In this document: in pieces, positions 48,462 to 59,480 of the stretch | Layout of the letters: every line of letters begins with the position of its first letter | How positions within the stretch are numbered: position 1 is the first letter of the stretch | Assembly (NCBI RefSeq): GCF_004027225.2 | Contig: NW_022651106.1 | Location: 284,876 to 348,875 of the forward strand | Direction of reading: 5' to 3' | DNA from: Strigops habroptila | Lineage: Eukaryota > Chordata > Aves > Psittaciformes > Psittacidae | Length of the DNA: 64,000 nucleotides | The notes under the pieces: generated by a model | Told to the model about the DNA's origin: nothing | Database searches by the model: none | The model's input: only the letters and a program-made list of their open reading frames with translations | Made by a program: the position numbers and the translations under genes

Positions 48462-50070
48462 GATGGCAGGCGCCGTGTTGGGCGGCGGGAGCGTGGGCGC
48501 CGCCATCTTGGGCGAGACGGTGGAGGAGGAGGCGGCCATCTTGGAGCAAGCCGCGGGCTCTGTGGAGGGCGCCATGCTGGGTGGCTCCATGGGGGCCGCC
48601 ATCTTGGGGGAGGTATTCGTACTCCAATAAAGACACCGTTTTGAGTGGGGGCGTTTCATTGGGGGCCGCCATCTTGGGTTGGTCAGCGCAGCCCATGGCA
48701 GCCGCCATGTTGGGCGATGGTGTCTCCATGGAGGCCGCCGTGATGGGTGGGTCTTCGCACTCAGACAAAGCTGCCATTTTGAGTGGGGGTGTCTCCATGG
48801 AGGCCACCACCTTGGGAGGGGAGAAACACACCATGGCGGCCATCTTGGGTGGGTCCCTGACCTCCATGGCGGCCGCCATGGTGTGTGGTGGTTCCTCCAT
48901 GGAGGCTGCCATGTTGGCTGGGGGTGGTATCTCTGTGGTGGTGGCCGTCTTGGGTGGGTCTGCATCCCCCATGAAGGCCGCCATGCTCTGGGACGGGCTC
49001 TCAATGGGGGCAGCCATATTGGGAGGGGGTGAGCACCCTATAGCGGCCATCTTGGGTGGGTCTTCGACCTCCATGGTGGCCTCCATCTTGTGTGGAGGCG
49101 CACCTACACCCCTTATGATGGCCGCCATCTTGGCTGTGGCCTCTATCCCCAGGGTGGCCGCCATCTTAGGTGGGTCTGTGTCTCCAGGGGTGGCCTCCGT
49201 CTTGCCTGGTGGTGCCTCCATGGGGGCCGCCATCTTGGCTGGGTCTTTGCCCTCCGATAAAGCCGCCATGTTGGGTGGGGCTGTGTCAATGGCAGCGGCC
49301 ATGTTGGGTGGGGATGTCTCCATGGAGGCCGCCATATCTGGTGACGGTGCCTCCGTGGAGGCCGCCATCTTGAGCACGTCTGCGCACACCATGGAGGCCA
49401 CCATGTTGCTTGGGACTGGGGGTAGTATCTCCACGGGGGCGGCCACCTTGGAGGGGTCTGCATCTCCCATGGAGACCGCCATCTTGCGAGGGGGCAGCTC
49501 TTCCTTCCCCATCGCGGCCATATTGGACGTATCTCCCCCGTCCATGGTGGCGGCCATCTTGGGTGCCAGTGTACACCACGTGACGGCCATTTTGGGCGGG
49601 TCTCCACCATCGATGGGGGCCGCCAATCTTGGACGGGGCTGAGTCCCCCAGGATGGTCGCCATCTTGGCCAGGGGTCCCATCTCCATGGTGGCGGCCATC
49701 TTGATTGGGGGCTGGAGCTCCATGGTAGCCGCCATCTTGGCCGCCTCCCCATACCATACGTTGGCCGCCATCTTGATTGCGGGCGGGATCTCCATGGGGG
49801 CGGCCATCTTGGATGGGCCTGAGCACCCCACGGCAGCCATCTTCGGCGCGTCTACACCCCGCATGATGGCTGCCATCTTGGCTGGGGGTCTCTCTCCATG
49901 ATGGCCGCCATCTTGATCGGGGGTTGGCGCTCCATGGTGGTGGCCATCTTGGCTGGGTCTACCTCCTCCCCAGCGGCCGCCATCTTGGTTACGCCTATGC
50001 CCCCCACTGGCGGCCGCCATCTTGGCTGGGGCCGGTACCCTGATGGCGGCCGCCATCTTGTCCTCCCCCT
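48462..50070 (-). repeat. YY1-motif array (GCCGCCATCTTG on + strand)
   Basis: About 1.6 kb of units of roughly 30-60 bp, nearly all holding GGCCGCCATCTTGG or a variant (CAAGATGGCGGCC on the - strand) plus GTCTCCATGGAG. Several dozen copies of this YY1-type core are present. Reading frames shift between units, so coding is unlikely. A related short cluster lies at 34306-34430 in the opposite orientation. Confidence 0.9.
48626..48631 (+). terminator. TTC5: Candidate TTC5 polyadenylation signal
   Basis: AATAAA lies about 220 bases after the TTC5 stop. It sits inside the beginning of the YY1-motif array, so the TTC5 3' UTR carries the first array units. Confidence 0.65.
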
Positions 50071-50159
50071 TCTCCTCCTCCTGCTCCTCGGCCCCGCAGC
50101 CGGGGGGGGGGGCGGCCTCGTACTCGCTGTGGGCTCCGCGGGGCATCACGGGAGGGCGC

Positions 50160-50192
50160 GGGGGGCAGGAAGTGACGTCACGGTCATGGCGG
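50160..50192. promoter_or_regulatory. ETS/CRE/YY1 composite promoter element
   Basis: GGAAGTGACGTCA at 50168-50180 joins an ETS site to a full CRE (TGACGTCA) and is followed by CATGGCGGC. On the - strand an ORF with a non-repetitive start (MPRGAHSEYEAAPPPG) begins at 50146, about 20 bases from the element, and then enters the YY1 array. On the + strand an ATG at 50186 enters the next minisatellite. No known gene was recognised on either side. Confidence 0.55.
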
Positions 50193-50219
50193 CGCCGGGG
50201 GGGAGGGTGCTGGGGGGGG

Positions 50220-51490
50220 CGCTGTGGGGCTGGTTATGGGGCTCTCTGTGGGGCTGCTGTGGGGCTCTATGGGGTCTTTATGGGTCTCTCTATGGGGCTG
50301 TATCGGTCTGTATGGGTCTTTCTATGGGTCTCTGTGGGTCTCTATGGGACTCTATGGGTCTCTCTATGGGTCTCTGTGGTCTCTATGGGTCTCTGTGGGG
50401 TCTCTGTGGGTCTCTATGGGGGCACTATGTGGTCTCTATGGTGCTCTCTGGGTCTCTATGGGGCTCTTTGGGGTCTCTATGGGGCTCTGGGGGGCTCTGT
50501 GGGGTGTCTATGGGCTCTGTGGGTCTCTGTGGGGTGTCTGTGGGGTCTCTGTGGGTTTCTGTGGATTCTGTGGGGCCTCTTAGGTCTCTGTGGGTCTCTG
50601 TGGGGTCTCTATAGGGTCTCTGTGGGTCTTTATGGGGCTCTATGGGTCCCTGTGGGTCTCTATGGGCCTCTATGGGGCTCTATGAGGTCTCTGTGGGTCT
50701 CTATAGGTTCTCTATGTTCTCTATGGAGTCTCTATGGGTTTCTGTGGGGTCTCTGTGGCTCTCTACGGTCTCTGTGGGTCCCCTTGGGTCTCTATGGGGT
50801 CTCTACGGGTCTCCATGGGGTCTCTATGGGTCTCCATGGGGTCTCTATGGGATCTCTGTGGGTCTCTATGGGTCTCCATGGGGTCTCTATGGGGTCTCTA
50901 TGGGTCTCTGTGGGTCTCTATGGGACTCTGTGGGTCTCCATGGGGTCTCTGTGGTCTCTATGGGTCTCTGTGGGGTCTCTGTGGGTCTCTATGGGGCTCT
51001 GTGGGTCTCTATGGGGCTCTGTGGGGTCTCTATGGGGCTCTATGGGGTCTCTGTGGGTCTTTATGGGGCTCTATGGGTCCCTGTGGGTCTCTATGGGCCT
51101 CTATGAGGTCTCTGTGGGTTCTCTATGTTCTCTATGGAGTCTCTATGGAGTCTCTGTGGGTTTCTGTGGGGTCTCTGTGGCTCTCTATGGCTCTCTACGG
51201 TCTCTATGGGTCCCCATGGGTCTGTATGAGTCTTTCTGTGGGTCTCTATGGGTCTCTATGGGGTCTCTATGGGTCTCTATAGGGTCTCTATGATCTCTCT
51301 GGGTCTCTGTGGGTCAATATGGGTCCTCTATGGGGTCTCTATGGGTCTCTATGGGGTCTCTATGGGTCTCCATGGGGTCTCTATGGGATCTCTGTGGGTC
51401 TCTATGGCTCTCTATGGGTCTGTATGTGGTCTCTATGGGGTCTCCATGGGTCTCCATGGGGTCTCTATGGGATCTCTGTGGGTCTCTATG
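50220..51490 (+). repeat. Minisatellite, GGGTCTCTATGGGGTCTCTG type
   Basis: Units of about 10-20 bp (TCTCTATGGGTCTCTGTGGG) form an uninterrupted array of 1.27 kb. The array stops abruptly near 51490. Confidence 0.94.
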
Positions 51491-52806
51491 GCTCTCATTG
51501 AGGACTCGATCTCCCAAAGTGCTCTGGTTATTCAGCCCTGCAGATAGAAGAGATCCTTCAAGCCTGTGCTGTGGGCTTCAGGTTTTAGTTAGGCCATAGT
51601 GCCTGCTCATCACAAACCCATGGATCTTGGTGACAACTCATTTTAAAGTATGGTCCAGTTCCCTCAGGAGATCCAGCATCAATACCTCCACATGTTTGTA
51701 TAGACCAGTGTCAGTTTGCTTAGTCACTGCACTCACACAAAACAGAAAGTCCAGTATCTGCAAGGAAAACGATTCTTATCCCCCTGAGGGTGCCCCAGCA
51801 CAGTCAATGTTAACAAGCGAGATTCCACCAGAGCTGAGAACGATGAGTCTGCGGTTTTGATGGTGGCCACCAAATAGCTCAAGACTGCCTTTGCACCTGC
51901 ATCAGGACTGCCAGAAAACATCCCATGTGAGGCAGTGTCTGTAATCTACCAACTGTGGACATGCAGTATCAGTTGGCTCCTTCTCACACCCTTTCCCCTG
52001 ACTGGAGGGGTTGAGGATGGCCCCTACCTGGGTCCCCATACCCTTGGGGAGGGAGTATTCTATAGGGTACGTTTTGTCTAGTTAAGCCCACCAGCACTTT
52101 TGGATCACTGACTAATGCTGTGCTTGAGCATTTTGGGCACCTCCCCACTGCCCCACTCCCATCTGTGCTAAATACAATCAAATGAGGGACGCAGAGCAAT
52201 GAGCACCTATTTAATAAACTTAAAATGCTCAGTCATGCTAAGGCCATAAATGATAGAATCACAGAATATCTCCCTACTGAACACAAGTGCACGTGTTCCT
52301 GCCTTTCACACTGCTACCTCCTGTGCTCTTCAAGATGCCTGCCTGAGCTTACCTGGTCTACCTTTAATGCTTATTTCTACTCAAGGTGATTTGAATCCTA
52401 CTAACCCCTAAAGCTGTCATCATGGAATTAGAGAAATCCAAGCTGGATCAAGCTATTTTTCATGAAGTCATCTGTAAGAAAAATGCATGCCAGGAGGTAA
52501 ATTGCTGTTTTGTTAGATTTATTCTCAGTTACCTTTACGCAGACGTTGGTTTGGGGCTGCAGCTGTGGAGCTATTGGTGACTCACATCCAATGCAAGAGG
52601 GTGTATTCACTGGCAGGAGGTGTCTGCATTCAAGACATGGTGCCATCTGAAGAAAAAGCCACATCGCATCATGTCATTAAGGTTATCAGGAGGTGTTCAG
52701 TATTTTCTTGGTTAAGATTCTACAGCAGCAAAGTCACTAGAAACATAGCAACTGACAGCCACAGCTGCTGGTGCTGATCCTTACAGATCAAAGGCTCTTG
52801 AGAAAA
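51491..52806. other. Moderate-GC spacer, nothing recognised
   Basis: The sequence is complex, with no minisatellite and no ORF with a recognisable product. A short ATAGAATCACAGAATAT near 52254 resembles a CR1 tail, but is too short to call. Confidence 0.5.
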
Positions 52807-53029
52807 TGTTGCTGCGTTGCTTCAGCCAAGACTTGCAGAACTAAGCCAACCCCTGGCTTAGGGCTAGAAGATCACAGACACCAATATGGAGGATGACCAA
52901 ATAGCATTTTATTAAACAACAGCAGGTGCTTTATACCTTTCGGCCACACGGAAGTACCTGTTCTGACCCAATCAGAAGGGCAGGTTAACAATTTTTACCT
53001 TTTATGGTATTGTCCAGCCTAGCCCCACA
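52807..53029 (-). mobile_element. Probable retroviral LTR (3' LTR of a - strand element)
   Basis: On the - strand the segment starts TGTGGGGCTAGG directly after a purine tract (GGAGAGGGGAAT, complement of about 53028-53041). It has GGTATAAAGC as a TATA box, then AATAAAATGC, and ends GCAGCAACA. The layout TG...CA with TATA and AATAAA about 40 bases apart fits a short LTR of about 223 bp. It does not match the 56145-56718 LTR. The right-hand limit is approximate. Confidence 0.55.
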
Positions 53030-53127
53030 ATTCCCCTCTCCATGCTATGGGGCTTGTGAGAGTACCTAGGGAGGGGCTCTCTCTTTCCGTACATCGCGAT
53101 ATCTTCCGGCCGCCAGACCTTAACTAC

Positions 53128-55428
53128 CTACAGCTTATGGATGGGAATCAAGGAGTCTCGGTTGGTGCGATATTGCCGCCGGTGCACTGTTGTGGTCGCA
53201 ATTGGCACTTGTTGTTCTTCGACCCTCAGCAACCCCACAACAGAAGGATCCTCTGAGAGACCGGGTAAGGTGGACAGCTGCTTAATTTCCTCTGTCTCCA
53301 AGGCAGCGATACCAAAAGCCCATCTATATAATTTTGGGTCTTTGAAGTACCTTCTCCTGAGATAGTCTATGCCAAGGATGCATGGAGCCCCTGGACCAGT
53401 CACAATGGGGTGCTTTTGCCACTTCCTCCCAGTCAGGCTGATTTCAGCTTCCAGCATAGTTAACGCTTGGGATCCTCCTGTCACTCCAGAAATAGAAATG
53501 GGTTTCACCCCTTGATACCTTGATGGCATCAGAGTACACTGTGCACCGGTATCTACTAGAGCCTTATACTTCTGTGGGACTGATGTGCCAGGCCATCTGA
53601 TCCACACAGTCCAGTAAATCCGATTATCCCTCTCCTCCACCTGGCTGGAGGCAGGGCCCCTCTAATAGTGATCATAAAATTCTCCACTTCTGTCTTGTAG
53701 AAAGGGATTAGTATTCCTTATCACAGGAGCTGGAGTAAAATCAGCTCTTTCACTCCATCTGGGAAACTGCTCGCCAGAGACTGGAGCAGCAGCTTTCCTG
53801 GGAGGATCATCCTTGACCATTGTTCTCCTCTTCAGTTCATGCACCCGTTGCTCCAGAGCTGAGGTAGGTTTTCCATCCCACTTTCTCATGTCTTCTCCGT
53901 GATCCCGCAGGTAAAACCATAGGGTGGCCCGTGGCGTGTACCTCCTATATTTTCTTTCTCGAGCAGTAGGGCGCCTTCTGTTGATAGCTGAGACATGGGT
54001 TGGTACGCGTGGGGAGCTGGATAGATCGGATAAATCGTCTCTCAATTTTTTGAACTCCTGGGACAGTTTTTCCACAGCTGAAATGATGGAAGGGGTGAGA
54101 TTGTCGTCGAACTCTCAGAGTTGACGAATCAGGCAATCCACTGTTGGTGATACTCCGTCATTCCAGGTCATTGATGCCAATGTGTGGGCATATGATGATG
54201 GCGCACTCCGCGTAAGTTTCCGCCACATGGGTCGTGTACATTCGACTTCATCTGGATCTACGGATGTGTTCCTGGAATCCGGCCTACGATAGATCATCTC
54301 TATAATGGCTGATTCCCTCAGGGACTGGATGCCTTTCTCTATCGTGGTCCAGTTGGCTGAGCGACTCGTAATATCATCTTTGTAGGGAAACCTTTCCTTC
54401 ACAGCTGCCAGGAGCCGCCTCCAAAGACTGAGGGCTCGCTTCTCTCTTGCAATCGCTTTGTCAATTCCTCCTTCCTTCGCAAGTGATCCCAGCTGCTTGG
54501 CTTCCCTACCTTCTAGTTCATGACCGTCGGCCCCATTGTCCCAGCATCGGAGCAACCAGGTGACAATGTGCTCCCCTGGAAGACGGGTGAAATCTTTTCG
54601 CATATTCCGCAGCTTGGTTGAGGTCCAAGGTCGAGAAGTGACCTCTTCTTCTTCTTCCTCTTCCTCTGACCCACGTAGTAGTAACTCTTGTTCAGATGCT
54701 GTTGCATGTAGTAATGGCACTGGGTCTTCATCTTTCTTCACTTCGCGGGTTGCACTTTGTCGGCTTTTGCTTACAGGGGCAACAGACATTGTCACAAACT
54801 GGCCATTTGGTTTAGCTGCAGTGTTTGTCACTGTGGTTGGAGTGGCTGCAGTGTCTGCCACTAGGATTGGGGTGGTTGCAATGTCTATTGCTGGGGTTGG
54901 TGCAGCTGTTGTGCTTGGGAGTTGAGTAACACCAACAGCTGCATTGTCTGTTGCTGTCAGGGTTTGAGTAGCTACTGTGCTTGTCACTGGGGTTGGTGTA
55001 GCTGCTGTATTTGAAGTTGGAGTAGTTGCGTTGTCTGTTGTGGTCAGGGTTTGAGTAGCTGTTGTGCTTGTCACTGGGGTTGATGTAGCTGCTGTACTTG
55101 GAGTAGCTGTGTTGTCTGTTGTGGTCAGGGTCTGAGTAGCTGCTGTGCTTGTAGTTGGCATAGCTGCGTTGTCTGTTGCTTTGCCATCAGATCCAGAGAC
55201 ATTTTTTTCCTTTTGAAGGTGCTGGATAGTGTTGAGCAGGGCTCTGTAGGCGTAGGCCAAGCCCCAGCACGTTGCCATGATTTGTCCCTCTCTGGTATAA
55301 CCAGGACGACAGCACACCTCGTTTAAGTGTTTTACTAGTTTTTCCGGATGTTGCACTTGTTCAGTGGTGAAGTTCCAAAGCACTGGAGGGGCCCACTGGC
55401 CTAGGTACTTGCCCATACTATCCCACAC
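53128..55428 (-). pseudogene. Decayed endogenous retroviral gag-pro
   Basis: This is an old retroviral copy on the - strand. A gag-like ORF (55428-54115) carries a Thr/Ala-rich tandem segment (about 54790-55180). After an in-frame TGA at 54115-54117 the same frame continues as a basic, Arg-rich segment (to 53662). After a TAG at 53662-53664 the same frame continues as an aspartic protease with the active-site motif LVDTGA and a C-terminal LGIDYL. The frame then stops at 53128, about where reverse transcriptase would start; no RT, integrase or envelope is present. All pieces share one frame, so the breaks are point stop codons plus a large 3' deletion. It cannot make infectious virus. The family is probably ERVK-like, judged from the primer site. 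Confidence 0.8.
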
Positions 55429-55509
55429 ACCCTGCCACTCATAACTGTCCAGCCTCAGGGAAAATCTCCTGGTGGTCCTCCTATATCGTCGTCTAATCCT
55501 AGACCAGAT

Positions 55510-56082
55510 TCAAACCTGATACTGCTGAACTTTTGAGATTAAACGAAATAGGATGTTCCTACGACGGGATGGCCATGGGTAAAACACACTCCGTATGTTT
55601 GCCAACATGCTGATCCCCAGCACAATCAGCAGGCAGGTTTCAAGGGTACTCAAAGGCCATCTAAAACCTTCAGAACTCTCAACTGCTGTTGCAAATTGGC
55701 TGGTGGGGGAACGGGGGGTGAAAGAGAATGCTTCCTTCGTAAGTTTACCCCCCGAGGAGAAAAAAAAAGATATGCAATTGCTAAAATATTTCATTATATA
55801 CCTCCCAATGTATAGAGGTGATGGCCACGCTGGAAGCACAAACCAGACCAGTTTCATGATCAATGAGTCTATTGTATTACAAGTCATTACCATGAAGTAC
55901 AGTGAAACAAGAACCTTAGCCCAGGCCCCCCAGCCGATAAACACTAAAACAGCAAATAGTGGCTGTAAGTAAGGTACAACATGCTGAAACTCTGAGATCA
56001 AGCGCAACACGTCTGAGAGCCAAATAATCACCATTGTGACGAGTAGTAACAATGAATGCTTATCACAAATATGATTAAACAC
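55510..56082 (-). pseudogene. ORF with membrane segments upstream of gag in the retroviral element
   Basis: A 190-codon ORF lies between the primer binding site and gag, in the same frame as gag and separated from it by a TGA at 55510-55512. It has several hydrophobic stretches (LLLLVTMVIIWLSDVL, LFAVLVFIGWGAWAKVLVSL, LETCLLIVLGISMLANI) and a basic end. I do not recognise the product. It may be a gag leader region or an accessory membrane protein of this ERV lineage. Confidence 0.5.
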
Positions 56083-56118
56083 GCTCTGGTCAGATCTGTC
56101 GTTATCTCAACCTTTCGA

Positions 56119-56136
56119 GCCCCACGTTGGGCGCCA
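56119..56136 (-). other. Retroviral primer binding site (tRNA-Lys type)
   Basis: On the - strand TGGCGCCCAACGTGGGGC starts eight bases after the LTR end. This is the tRNA-Lys(1,2) type primer site used by betaretrovirus-like (ERVK) elements and fixes the orientation of the element. Confidence 0.8.
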
Positions 56137-56144
56137 AAAAGAAC

Positions 56145-56718
56145 TGTCGTGGTTTGAGCCCAGCCGGTAACTCAGAACCACACAGCCGCTCGCTCACTCC
56201 CCCCCCCCCCCTTCTTCCTCCCCCCTGCTCCCGGAGGGATGGGGAGGAGAATGGGAAGAATGCAACTCCCACGGGTTGAGATAAGAGCAGTCCCGCAACT
56301 AAGGTATAATACAAAACCACTACTGCTACCACCAATGATAATAACGATTAGTGAAATAACAAGGGGAGAGGATACAATTGCTCACCACCCGCCGACCGAT
56401 ACCCAGCCCGACCCGAGCAGTGATCTGGGCCTTCCGGGTAACTCCCCCCGGTTTATATACTGGGCATGACGTGCTGTGGTATGGAATACCCCTTTGGCTA
56501 GTTTGGGTCAGGTGTCCTGTCTCTGCTTCCTCCCGGCTTCCCCTCCTCCCTGGCAAAGCATGAGACTGAGAAAGTCCTTGGTTGGAATAAACATTACTTA
56601 GCAACAACTAAAAACATCGGTGTTATCAGCGTTGTTCCCAGGCTGAAAGTTAAAAAACACAGCACTGCACCAGCTACTAAGCAGGAGAAAAATGACTGCT
56701 ATAGCTGAACCCAGGACA
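56145..56718 (-). mobile_element. ERVK-like 5' LTR
   Basis: On the - strand this 574-bp LTR starts TGTCCTGGGTTCAGC and ends AACCACGACA. A TATA box (TATATAAA, complement of 56452-56459) is present. It is followed by the Lys-type primer site and the gag region. Its far end abuts a CR1 LINE at 56719. A diverged relative in the same orientation begins near 63706. Confidence 0.85.
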
Positions 56719-57830
56719 GTCTCTAAATTGGAGAGACATCAATTTGATAGATGGACCACTCAGTGGATAAAGAACTGGCTGGATGGCCACACGCAAAGAG
56801 TTGTGGTAAACGGCTCATGTCCACTTGGAATACAGTAACGAGTGGTATCCCTCAGGGATCGGTGTTGGGACCTGTCTTGTTCAACATCTTTGTCGGCGAC
56901 ATGGACAGTGGGATTGAGTGCGCCCTCAGCAAGTTTGCCAATGACACCAAGCTGTGTGGTTCGGTTGATACGCTGGAGGGAAGGGATGCCATCCAGAAGG
57001 ACCTTGACACGCTTGTGAGGTGGGCCGATGCCAACCTTATGAAGTTTAACCAAGCCAAGTGCGAGATCCTACACCTGGGTCAGGGCAATCCCAGGCACAG
57101 CTAAAGGTTGGGCAGAGAAGAGATTCAGAGCAGCCCTGCAGAGAAGGACTTGGGGGTGTTGGTTGATGAGAAGCTTAACATGAGCCGGCAGTGTGCGCTT
57201 GCAGCCCAGAAACCAACCAAATTCTGGGCTGCATCAAAAAAGCGTGACCAGCAGGTCAAAGGAGGTGATCCTGCCCCTCTACTCTGCTCTTGTGAGACCT
57301 CACTTGGAGTACTGTGTACAGTTCTGGTGTCCTCAACATAAAAAGGACATGGAGCTGTTGGAGCAAGTCCAGAGGACGGCCACGAGGATGATAAGGGGGC
57401 TGGAGCACCTCCCATATGAAGACAGGCTGAGAGAGTCGGGGCTGTTCAGCCTGGAGAAGAGAAGGCTGCGTGGTGACCTCATAGCAGCCTTCCAGTATCT
57501 GAAGGGGGCCTACAAGGATGCTGGGAAGGGACTCTTCCTTGGGAACTGTAGTGGTAGGACAAGGGGTAATGGCTTCAAACTTAAACAGGGGAAGTTTAGA
57601 TTAGATACAAGGAAGAAGTTCTTTACAGTGAGGGTGGTGAGGCACTGGAATGGGTTGCCCCAGGAAGTTGTGAATGCTCCATCCCTGGCGGTGTTCAAGG
57701 CCAGGTTGGACAGAGCCTTGGGTGACATGGTGTAGTGCAAGGTATCCCTGCCCATGGCAGGGAGGTTGGAACTAGATGATCTTAAGGTCCTTTCCAACCC
57801 TTACGATTCTATGATTTTATGATTCTATGA
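56719..57830 (+). mobile_element. CR1 LINE, 3' part of ORF2 and tail
   Basis: This is a chicken-repeat-1 type non-LTR retrotransposon fragment. A reverse transcriptase C-terminal part reads [20 protein letters not shown], with the catalytic FADD box present as FAND, so it is inactive. The frame is interrupted by a stop (near 57104) and resumes as [20 protein letters not shown] and [14 protein letters not shown]. The 3' end GGTCCTTTCCAACCC plus ATTCTATGAT repeats (57807-57829) is the typical CR1 terminus. Confidence 0.93.
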
Positions 57831-58910
57831 CCCTCTTTGCCACGGGAAGCCCCATCCCTTTGTGGACACAGTTATTGGAGGAGCTGTCTCTGCTGCTCCA
57901 TCCTCCTCCTTCTGTTCTCAGAAATGTGCTTGAAGATGTTCCTCTGTGCTTGATACGGCTCCAGCCTCCTGAGGACCTGGGCAGCTCATGAGGAAAGGCA
58001 GCTGCAACACAAGGAAACATTATCCTTTGGCTGTGGAGGTGACCCAGGACACCCCAGGGTGTGCACTGCAGCCCCAGGATGCAGGGATGGGTCTGCCCAA
58101 CAGGCAGTGTCCACGCTTACTCAGGCTGGGCTCTCTCCAGCTGGGCTGCTGCTACCATCTCCTCTGCTGGCAAAGGCCTTTCAGCCTTTCTCCACCTCTC
58201 CTTTCTCCTGGGCTGGGTTGGAGGGTGGGAAATCCAAGGGCCTCCAGTACCAAGGGCCTGCCAAGGAGGGGATGCTCTCAGCAAGCCTCAGGGTGCCATA
58301 CCCCAGAGGACCTCATGGAAGGAGCCTGCAGCAGGAGCTGGCCCCTGAGAGGGGGTCAATCCCTATCTACATACCTGGGGTGGATGCTGGTCCTCCCCTG
58401 CAGCCCAGGCTTCCCACACCACCCATTCTGCCTTTGCTTGCTCCAGCCACTATTGTCAATGGGTCTTCACTTGCTCCCACTCTGCAGCCATCTGCCTGAC
58501 CTCCTGGAGGGGATGGGAATCCATCAGGATTAGGCTCAGCTCCTTCAGGGCTGACCCATGTTGCTGCCCCTTTGCCTCAGCACGTACCTGCAGCACTCTC
58601 TTGCAGGCTTCATCTGATGGGAGGGCAGCGGTGGGCTTGGCTGGAGGAGCTCTCTCCAGCCCGCCTGCATCCATCGTCCTGGGGGAGCTGCCTGGGGTGG
58701 TCACCCTGCAGGGAGGCACCAGAGCAGTCAGCATGAGCACAGGGCACTTGGTGTCCCACCGTCACCCACTATCAGAAGCTGCAGGGGAGATGGGGCCACT
58801 TCCCATAGCAAGGGGGGGCCTTTCCTGAGCCCCATCGGATGGGTGTTGTAAGGGCAAGCAAAGGGTTGTTGGGTGCCATCACCAGCTGCACCTTCCCCCC
58901 CAAAAGAGAA
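57831..58910. other. Spacer, nothing recognised
   Basis: Complex, moderately GC-rich sequence without a convincing ORF family, RNA gene or repeat. Several 75-180 codon ORFs overlap on both strands without features. Confidence 0.5.
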
Positions 58911-58911
58911 T

Positions 58912-59232
58912 CATAGAATCATAGAATCATAGAATCATAGAATGGTTTGGGTTGGAAAGGACCTTAAGATCATCTAGTTCCACCCCCCCTGCCATGGTCA
59001 GGGACACCTCACACTAGACCATGTCACTCAAGACTCTGTCCAGCCTGGCCTTGAACACTGCCAGGGATGGAGCATTCACAGCATCCTTGGGCAACCTGTG
59101 CCAGTGTCCCACCACCCTCACAGGGAAGAACATCTTCCTTATATCTAAATTGAACTTCCCCTGCAGCTCCTGCTGCAGTTTCAGTTTAAACCCATTCCCC
59201 CTTGTCCTATCTCTACAGTCCCTGATGAAGGC
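58912..59232 (-). mobile_element. CR1 LINE 3' end
   Basis: It starts with four ATCATAGA repeats and GGTTTGGGTTGGAAAGGACC, the complement of the CR1 tail, and continues into the complement of the ORF2 end (GTCCAGCCTGGCCTTGAACA). Confidence 0.93.
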
Positions 59233-59269
59233 CTTGCTGAGGGATATTCACTCCACCTGCTGAATTGAC

Positions 59270-59480
59270 ACTATAGGAGCAGCCTACAACTACTTGAAGG
59301 GTGGTTTCAGAGATGATGGAAGGTTTCTTGGGATTGGGAAGAGAAGGAAACCTCTGCAAACTGCAGCTTGGAAGGTTCAGACTCAAAGTTAGGAAAGAGG
59401 AATGTCACTCCAAAGGTGGACTTGTGGTGCAAGAGGTCACCCAGAGGGAGCCTGGATCAGCCCATGGCTTTGTGTTTCAA
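59270..59480 (+). mobile_element. CR1-like fragment
   Basis: CCTACAACTACTTGAAGGGTG and GATGATGGAAGGTTTCTTGG resemble the end of CR1 ORF2 in the + orientation. No tail is present. Confidence 0.6.

Noticed and set aside
48412-49752. 446-codon - strand and 353-codon + strand ORFs with repeated KMAA or GAAILGG
   Set aside because: The YY1-motif array yields open frames on both strands, and the frame drifts between units (KMAA becomes NQDGG), which a repeat protein under selection would not show.
50022-51293. 423-codon + strand ORF (GSLWVSMGLYG repeats)
   Set aside because: It is a hydrophobic-looking translation of the TCTCTATGGGG minisatellite; several overlapping frames are equally open.
57125-57415. 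- strand ORF over the CR1 element
   Set aside because: It is a shadow of the CR1 reverse transcriptase end, which reads on the + strand.
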